A DNA stretch of 64,000 bases, from positions 62,001 to 126,000 of the forward strand of contig CAZKIO010000004.1 of NCBI GenBank assembly GCA_964552795.1, given 5' to 3'. The stretch is from JAEUHZ01 sp964552795. Its GTDB lineage: Bacteria > Planctomycetota > UBA1135 > GCA-002686595. A model generated the notes under the pieces. The model ran no database searches. It saw nothing but the letters and a program-made list of their open reading frames with translations, and was not told the DNA's origin. How positions within the stretch are numbered: position 1 is the stretch's first letter; each line of letters starts with the position of its first letter. This document shows, piece by piece, positions 59,390 through 64,000 of the stretch. A program made the position numbers and the translations under genes.

Positions 59390-61057
59390 ATGCTACGCAC
59401 GCGGACGATCCTGATCCTGGCTGCCACCCTCGCGCCGATCTCGGAGGCCGCTGCGCAGGACTTCACTCCGCGCCGGCTGCTGGGCAGCGCGCTGCTCGAC
59501 CCCGGCACCACGCCGCCTCCGCTGGTGCTGCGGTGCGTCGCGGGCGAGTTCACACAGGACGCACGCCCCGACGCCGCGATCCTCGTCGGCGGAGTCGTGC
59601 ACCTGGTCTGGGCTCCCGGCGGATACGAGGCGCTGCCCGCGATCGCCACGGGAGCGAGCGGCCTGGCTGCGGTGCGCGGGATCGGCTCCCTCGGCGGCGA
59701 CGGGTTGGTCTCGCTTGGCGCGGCGGGGCTCCGCAAGCACGTGTTCCAGCCTTCGGCGGGGACCTTCGCGGAAACGACCGTGGGATCCGGCGCGTGGATC
59801 GGCGCAAGCCGGCTGGGCTCCGCCGACCTGGACACGGCCGGCGCTGACGACGTCTTCGCGCTCACGACCGGCGGCACGGGCGTCGTGATGCTCACCGGCC
59901 TCGCGGGCGCGAGTCCACAGGAGACCTCGTTCACGCTCCCCGCGCCCGCCAACGACCTGCGCGCGGTCGACTGGGTCGGGACACCCGCGCGTGAAATCGC
60001 CGTCCTGACTGGAACGACGGTGACGATCCACCGCCTCGGCGGCCTGACCGTGGCCGGATTCGGCCTGGCCGGGCCGGTCAGTGCCTGGACCGTGCTGCGC
60101 CGCACCGCCACCGGCAGCGAGCGCCTCGCCTTCGTCGTTCGCAGCGGCGGACAGGACGTTCTGCAGGTTGCCGCGCACGGCACGGCCCTCGCCTCGTATC
60201 CGCTGGGCGCCCAGGGCGTCGTCACGCTGGCGGCACGCGACATCGACCTGGACGGCGACGACGATCTCATCGCGACGCGCAGCTCGTCCGGTCACGCCCT
60301 GCTGCTGTACCGGCAGGCCGACGGCTCGTTCTTCCTCGGCACAGGCGGCTCCGGCGAGATCGACCTGGGTGCCGGCCCGGCGGCGGGCGACCCGGGCACC
60401 GCCGGCATCGCGTTCGCGGATTTCGACGGCGACGGCGACCATGACCTGCTCGCACCGGTGCCCGCGCTGGACGCCCTGAGCCTGGTCGAGAACCGCCTGC
60501 TCGACGCGGCCCTGGCCCGGCCGGGACTCTCCGCGCGCGCGTTCGTCGAGAACCTCGACAGCGGAGCGGTGCACGTCGAGCTCGAGTTGCAGGCTCCCGC
60601 CGTGACCCTGGCCGGGGCCACGCACGTCGAGCTCACGGCGTGGCGTCAGACGCAGGCTGCCAACGGGCCGCAGCGCGTGGCCTTTGCACGGGTCCTGGTG
60701 CCAGGCGGCAGTTGGCCGCTCACCACGAACCTCGACTTCGACAACCTGGCCGGAGCCGAGCTGCTGCACGAGATCGAGGCACGCCAGGTCGTGGCGGACG
60801 CCGCGGGCGACGTGATCACGGCCGCTCCGTCGTCCTTCGCGTGCTTCAGCGTCTCGCTGCCGCTGCTCGAGGCCTTCGCCGTGAACCTCGGCCTGCCCTA
60901 CGCTTCGATCGTGGTGTTCGTGCCGTACTTCACGCTGCCCATGGTGCCCGGTGGCGGGGATTCGCGGCTGGACACGGGCATCGTTCCGCTCGGCGACGTG
61001 CCCAAGTTCGAAGACGATCCCGAGGACAAGGTGCCCGATCCCAAGCCGGACGGCTAA
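59390..61057 (+). CDS. Secreted FG-GAP/VCBS-like beta-propeller protein
   Basis: This 555-residue exported protein has a signal peptide ending at about residue 22 (EAAAQ). Residues about 30-370 form a beta-propeller-like array, with calcium-type DxDxDGDDDL and DFDGDGDHDLL segments (DIDLDGDDDLIA, DFDGDGDHDLLAP) as in FG-GAP/VCBS repeats. Residues about 380-530 have a beta-rich domain. The C-terminus is Pro/Asp-rich (DPEDKVPDPKPD). Calcium binding is likely. A strong GGAGGT ribosome site precedes the ATG. Its TAA stop overlaps the convergent TAG stop of the CHAT gene by two bases. Function unknown; export is likely. Confidence 0.82.
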   Translation: MLRTRTILILAATLAPISEAAAQDFTPRRLLGSALLDPGTTPPPLVLRCVAGEFTQDARPDAAILVGGVVHLVWAPGGYEALPAIATGASGLAAVRGIGSLGGDGLVSLGAAGLRKHVFQPSAGTFAETTVGSGAWIGASRLGSADLDTAGADDVFALTTGGTGVVMLTGLAGASPQETSFTLPAPANDLRAVDWVGTPAREIAVLTGTTVTIHRLGGLTVAGFGLAGPVSAWTVLRRTATGSERLAFVVRSGGQDVLQVAAHGTALASYPLGAQGVVTLAARDIDLDGDDDLIATRSSSGHALLLYRQADGSFFLGTGGSGEIDLGAGPAAGDPGTAGIAFADFDGDGDHDLLAPVPALDALSLVENRLLDAALARPGLSARAFVENLDSGAVHVELELQAPAVTLAGATHVELTAWRQTQAANGPQRVAFARVLVPGGSWPLTTNLDFDNLAGAELLHEIEARQVVADAAGDVITAAPSSFACFSVSLPLLEAFAVNLGLPYASIVVFVPYFTLPMVPGGGDSRLDTGIVPLGDVPKFEDDPEDKVPDPKPDG

Positions 61058-63648
61058 CGGCGGACCGCCCGCCGGCGGACCAGCACGATGCACAGCAGCA
61101 CGAGCACGCCGACGGCCGCCGCCGGCAACCAGTGACTCGCGTGCTTGCCGGATCCGGCAGCGGGCTGCGGCGGGGCGATCGCCGTCGGAGGTCCCAGCGG
61201 CGGCCGGTGGCCCAGACCCACGACCTCGACGCGGCCAAGCACCTGCGGTGCATGGCCCTGCTCCAGGAGGTGCACGCGCGCGCGGCGCAGCGCCTCCGCC
61301 GCGGGGAGCCGGTTCGCGGCACCCTCGAGCAGGGCGTGCGCCAGTGCGACCCCCGTATCCACCGGCAGATCGGCGTGCGAGTGCACGACCGTGCGAGCTC
61401 CGGCCCGCAGCCATGCGCCGGCCAGGTTCGCGGGCAGGCCTTCGCCGCGCCGGCTCGGCCCGCTGGCACCTCGACAGCACAGCAGGAACACGGCGGGCGG
61501 CGCCGCCGCCGACTCGACCTCCTCGCACCCCAGGAGGTCGTGCGAAGCGTCCGCAGCCGAGGGGTCCGCAGAGAAGACCAGCACGGCCGGCCGCTCGCGC
61601 GCGGGATCCAGCGCTCCGTGCCCCAGGAAACACATGGCGTCGAACGTCTGCCAGCGCAACGCGAGCAGCGCGCTCCGAGTCGCGCCCGGGCCTTCCAGCA
61701 AGGTGCTGCGGTCCGGGCCGTGAACGGCGAGAACCCGCGTCCGGTCCCGCGGGCCGAACTCGAAGGCCTCCAGCATTCCAACGCGGCCGGTCGCGCGCGG
61801 CGAGGGTCGGGTGGCCGCGACGAACAGGAGATCGCGATCGCGCGCGACGTCGGCCGCCGCGGCGCGCGCGAGGTGCGGCCCCAGCGAGAGCGCGGGCAGC
61901 ACGTCGAGCGCGTGGGACTCGCCCAGGCGCTCGCCGCTCGCGCCCGTCAGCAGGGCGAGCGGCACCTCGCCGAGAGCATCGAGGCCCAGCAGCGTGGCTC
62001 CGGTCCAGCCCTCCAACCGTGCAAGCACCGGGCCGGGCAACAGGAGGTCGCGCACCTCTCGCGCCACGTCCGGCCCGTCCCCCGTCCCCAGACGCGCCAG
62101 CCACCGCCGGCAGGCGGCGGCCAGGCGGATCCCCGGCTCCAGCGGCGCGCTGAGCACGCGCTCGCTGTCGAATGCGATCAGCACGCCGCTCTCGGGCCCG
62201 ATGCACCACACGAGCGATCCCTGACCCGCGACGAGGAAGGCCTCGCGCAGGGCGCGGAGATCGGTCCGGGGCGCGTCGAGTGCGCGCACGAGCGCATTGG
62301 GGTGCTCGATCTCGAGCCAGGCAGCGAGCACCGCCTCGGGGCCGTCGAGCCGTTCCTCGAGGCGCAGCAGTTCGACCAGCAGCGCACGCCGCCGGTCCGG
62401 CTCGAGCCAGGCGTGCCCGCCGCCGCGCAACGGCAAGTGCGCCCATTCCTCGGCCTCGCGCGCGAGATGAACGCGCAGGTCGGAGCGCAGCGCCTCGCAC
62501 ACGGCACGCTCCGCGCCGGCGGAGATCGCCCGGCGCGCGCGCAGCGCCGCGACGTCGCCGCGCTCGGGCGCGTTCGGAGGGCAGTCCGCGAGCGCGGTCT
62601 CGGCTGCGTCGAGCAGGGCCTCGGCGGCCGCGTGCAGCCCTCCGCGCAGATCGATCTCCGCCATGCGCAAGAGGAGCGCCGCCCGTTCGCGCGGGTGGAC
62701 GTCCGGGTCGTCCGCCGCCGCGCGCAAACGCTCGCGCGCGTCCCCGGCGATCGACGGGTCCGTGCGCGCGAGCTGGGCGGCTGCGCGTGCCGCGGCCCCG
62801 CGGACGCTCGCGCGCCAGCGCGGGCGTGCGGCGATGAGCGGGTCCTCGTCGGCGAGCCGAGCAGCCTCGACGAACACGCCGCGCGAATCGCCGCGCAACA
62901 GGCCTAGTGAGATGCCATGCAACTTCGCGGCCAGGAGGTCGTCGGCCTCCACGCCCGTGGCGGCATCGATCAACTCGCGCTCGCGCGCGAAGCACACGGC
63001 AGCCCGGTCCTTCAGGCCGATCTCGAGCCACAGGCTCCCGCGCAGGCCCGCGAGCCGCCAGTCGAGCGCCCGCCAGGCCGCGCCCTCGGGCCGGGCGCGC
63101 TCGGCCTCTCCCACGGTGGCCAGCGCGTCGCCGAGCCTGCCCAACTGACGCTCCGCCTCGGCCCGTGCGCGCAGCATGAAGGGCAGCGTCTTGCGCGCAC
63201 GCGGCGCGTCCTCGAGCGTGCGAGCGATGATCTCGTGCGCGCGCTGTGCGCGGCCGACCTCCAGGAGCGCGTGCGCGGCCAGCAAACCTGCTCGCGCCTG
63301 GGCCTCGGACTGGGAGGCTCGTCGTGCGGCCTGTCGTGCGCGCTCGAACAGATCGACACGATCGTCCACCGAGATTCCGGCACCGGACTCGCCCGCCGCG
63401 GTCCATCCGGCGGCCAGTACGCGCCACTCATCCTTGCTCGGCGCGGCTCCTGCACCCTGCGCCAGCAGCGCGGCCTCGGCAGCCTGGCAGGCCTGCATCA
63501 GATCCTGCGTCAAGCGGGCCCGCTGCTCCGTGGGCGCGCGCTCGACCGCGGACACCAGTGCGCTCAGGTCGGCGCTGGTCTGCGCGCGCCCCGCCATCGG
63601 AAGCAGCAGGACGGCCAGGCTCGCGAGAGCCCGTATCGTGCGATTCAC
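61054..63648 (-). CDS. CHAT-domain cysteine protease-like protein with TPR-like region and C-terminal TM
   Basis: This 864-residue protein has an N-terminal signal sequence (about 1-22), followed by Ala/Arg-rich TPR-like helices (about 25-470) and a CHAT protease domain (about 500-810). The dyad is His677 in CFLGHGALD and Cys725 in FLLCCRGAS, followed by GLPANLAGAWLRAGARTVV and the typical ALAHALLEG. A final transmembrane helix is at about 838-858 with Arg residues after it. CHAT proteases cut specific protein partners in cell death or regulatory systems. The GTG start overlaps the stop of the gene upstream (GTGA), a translational coupling. Its target is unknown; the cut gene may encode its partner. 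Confidence 0.88.
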   Translation of the reverse strand: MNRTIRALASLAVLLLPMAGRAQTSADLSALVSAVERAPTEQRARLTQDLMQACQAAEAALLAQGAGAAPSKDEWRVLAAGWTAAGESGAGISVDDRVDLFERARQAARRASQSEAQARAGLLAAHALLEVGRAQRAHEIIARTLEDAPRARKTLPFMLRARAEAERQLGRLGDALATVGEAERARPEGAAWRALDWRLAGLRGSLWLEIGLKDRAAVCFARERELIDAATGVEADDLLAAKLHGISLGLLRGDSRGVFVEAARLADEDPLIAARPRWRASVRGAAARAAAQLARTDPSIAGDARERLRAAADDPDVHPRERAALLLRMAEIDLRGGLHAAAEALLDAAETALADCPPNAPERGDVAALRARRAISAGAERAVCEALRSDLRVHLAREAEEWAHLPLRGGGHAWLEPDRRRALLVELLRLEERLDGPEAVLAAWLEIEHPNALVRALDAPRTDLRALREAFLVAGQGSLVWCIGPESGVLIAFDSERVLSAPLEPGIRLAAACRRWLARLGTGDGPDVAREVRDLLLPGPVLARLEGWTGATLLGLDALGEVPLALLTGASGERLGESHALDVLPALSLGPHLARAAAADVARDRDLLFVAATRPSPRATGRVGMLEAFEFGPRDRTRVLAVHGPDRSTLLEGPGATRSALLALRWQTFDAMCFLGHGALDPARERPAVLVFSADPSAADASHDLLGCEEVESAAAPPAVFLLCCRGASGPSRRGEGLPANLAGAWLRAGARTVVHSHADLPVDTGVALAHALLEGAANRLPAAEALRRARVHLLEQGHAPQVLGRVEVVGLGHRPPLGPPTAIAPPQPAAGSGKHASHWLPAAAVGVLVLLCIVLVRRRAVRR

Positions 63649-64000
63649 GGCCTCTTCCTGCGCGCGGAGGCGAAGTCGACGTCCACGATCGATCCTGACG
63701 CATCGTGCACTTCGACTTCCCAGCGCAGGCCCTCGGGCCATCCCTGCGCGCCGGGATCCGGCGGATCCCAGCGTGCCTCCGTCAGGTGCGCGCTCTCCAG
63801 ACGGAAGTGGCTGCCGTCGGCGTTTCGACCCTCGACGCGCACCTTGTACCAGCCGTGCGCCGGCAGCCTCGCGCGCCAAACGAACGGCGGGTAGGTCTCG
63901 ACCGCGCCTTCGGGACGCACCAACTCGAGCTCGGTCGGACCGCCGAGGATCGGAGTGGCCGGCTGCCCGCGCAGCAGGTGGATGCCCACGAACAGACAGG
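63645..64000 (-). CDS. Membrane-associated protein, cut by right edge
   Basis: Only the last roughly 117 residues are in the window. They start in what looks like the end of a transmembrane helix (CLFVGIHLL) and continue as a beta-rich domain with ELELVRPEGAVETYPPFVW and KVRVEGRNADGSHFRLESAH. The tail is basic (FASARRKRP). The frame stays open to the edge, so the real start is outside; a GTG at 63989 is a poor candidate because it falls inside the helix. The stop overlaps the GTG of the CHAT gene by four bases. In such operons the upstream gene is often an anti-sigma or receptor-like membrane protein, but that is a guess. Confidence 0.6.
   Translation of the reverse strand, partial: CLFVGIHLLRGQPATPILGGPTELELVRPEGAVETYPPFVWRARLPAHGWYKVRVEGRNADGSHFRLESAHLTEARWDPPDPGAQGWPEGLRWEVEVHDASGSIVDVDFASARRKRP

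Overview
The window is about 64 kb of very GC-rich DNA (roughly 70% by eye), densely packed with genes on both strands. It looks chromosomal. I see no insertion sequence, prophage, CRISPR array, rRNA or tRNA, and no stretch over 300 bases lacks a gene; the longest gaps are about 190-250 bases (11954-12199, 22590-22808, 28719-28929, 51242-51429, 56761-56995). The protein set points to a planctomycete, probably of the Saltatorellus/Rohdeia-like lineage. The clues are two Ser/Thr kinases (one with DWG in place of DFG, one fused to RDD membrane domains), a GNAT-nitrilase fusion, a SEC-C protein with repeated GKVWSPEHGHWH segments, and two secreted proteins ending in the same Cys-rich GDGSGxxCPCGN module. 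The phylum call is an inference from these families, not from a marker gene.

Layout. 1-11953: housekeeping and metabolism, with a PcrA-type helicase (cut by the left edge), GNAT-nitrilase fusion, AmpG-like transporter, amidohydrolase, rhomboid-TPR protease, esterase, HrpB helicase, gamma-carbonic anhydrase and ferredoxin-NADP reductase. 12200-17274: envelope and secreted proteins (transglutaminase-like protein, porin-like protein, duplicated Cys-motif protein), an HD hydrolase and an SPFH/ribbon-helix-helix pair. 17462-22589: a kinase-RDD-pseudokinase fusion facing a secreted HEAT-repeat protein. 22809-34128: branched-chain aminotransferase, a FIST sensor-domain protein with a small partner, a beta-helix lipoprotein, a membrane rhodanese, two gluzincin-like secreted proteins flanking a 44-residue TatA-like microprotein, DbpA, and a ChaN-like lipoprotein. 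34162-41347 (minus): Ser/Thr kinase with TPRs, SEC-C membrane protein, di-haem beta-propeller protein and a peroxiredoxin. 41558-47423 (plus): DUF1579 protein, inositol-monophosphatase-family enzyme, then an ECF sigma / anti-sigma-HEAT / secretin-N-like cluster. 47440-54079 (minus): an EgtB-like sulfoxide synthase coupled to an ATP-grasp ligase, then an alkaline-phosphatase-superfamily enzyme, a 65-residue protein, a membrane protein and a small-alarmone-hydrolase-like HD protein. 54259-64000: a thioredoxin-fold protein, GT-C glycosyltransferase, CHRD and FG-GAP secreted proteins, and a CHAT protease overlapping a gene cut by the right edge.

Two themes recur. First, at least a dozen genes have no Shine-Dalgarno sequence but carry a TAnnnT box 6-11 bases before the start codon, which fits leaderless transcription; a second class has clear GGAG-type sites. 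Second, many convergent gene pairs are separated only by GC-rich perfect hairpins, some overlapping stop codons. The candidates most worth following for undescribed biology are the EgtB-like/ATP-grasp pair, the kinase-RDD-pseudokinase fusion, the shared 155-residue C-terminal module, the CHAT operon at the right edge and the sigma/anti-sigma-HEAT cluster.
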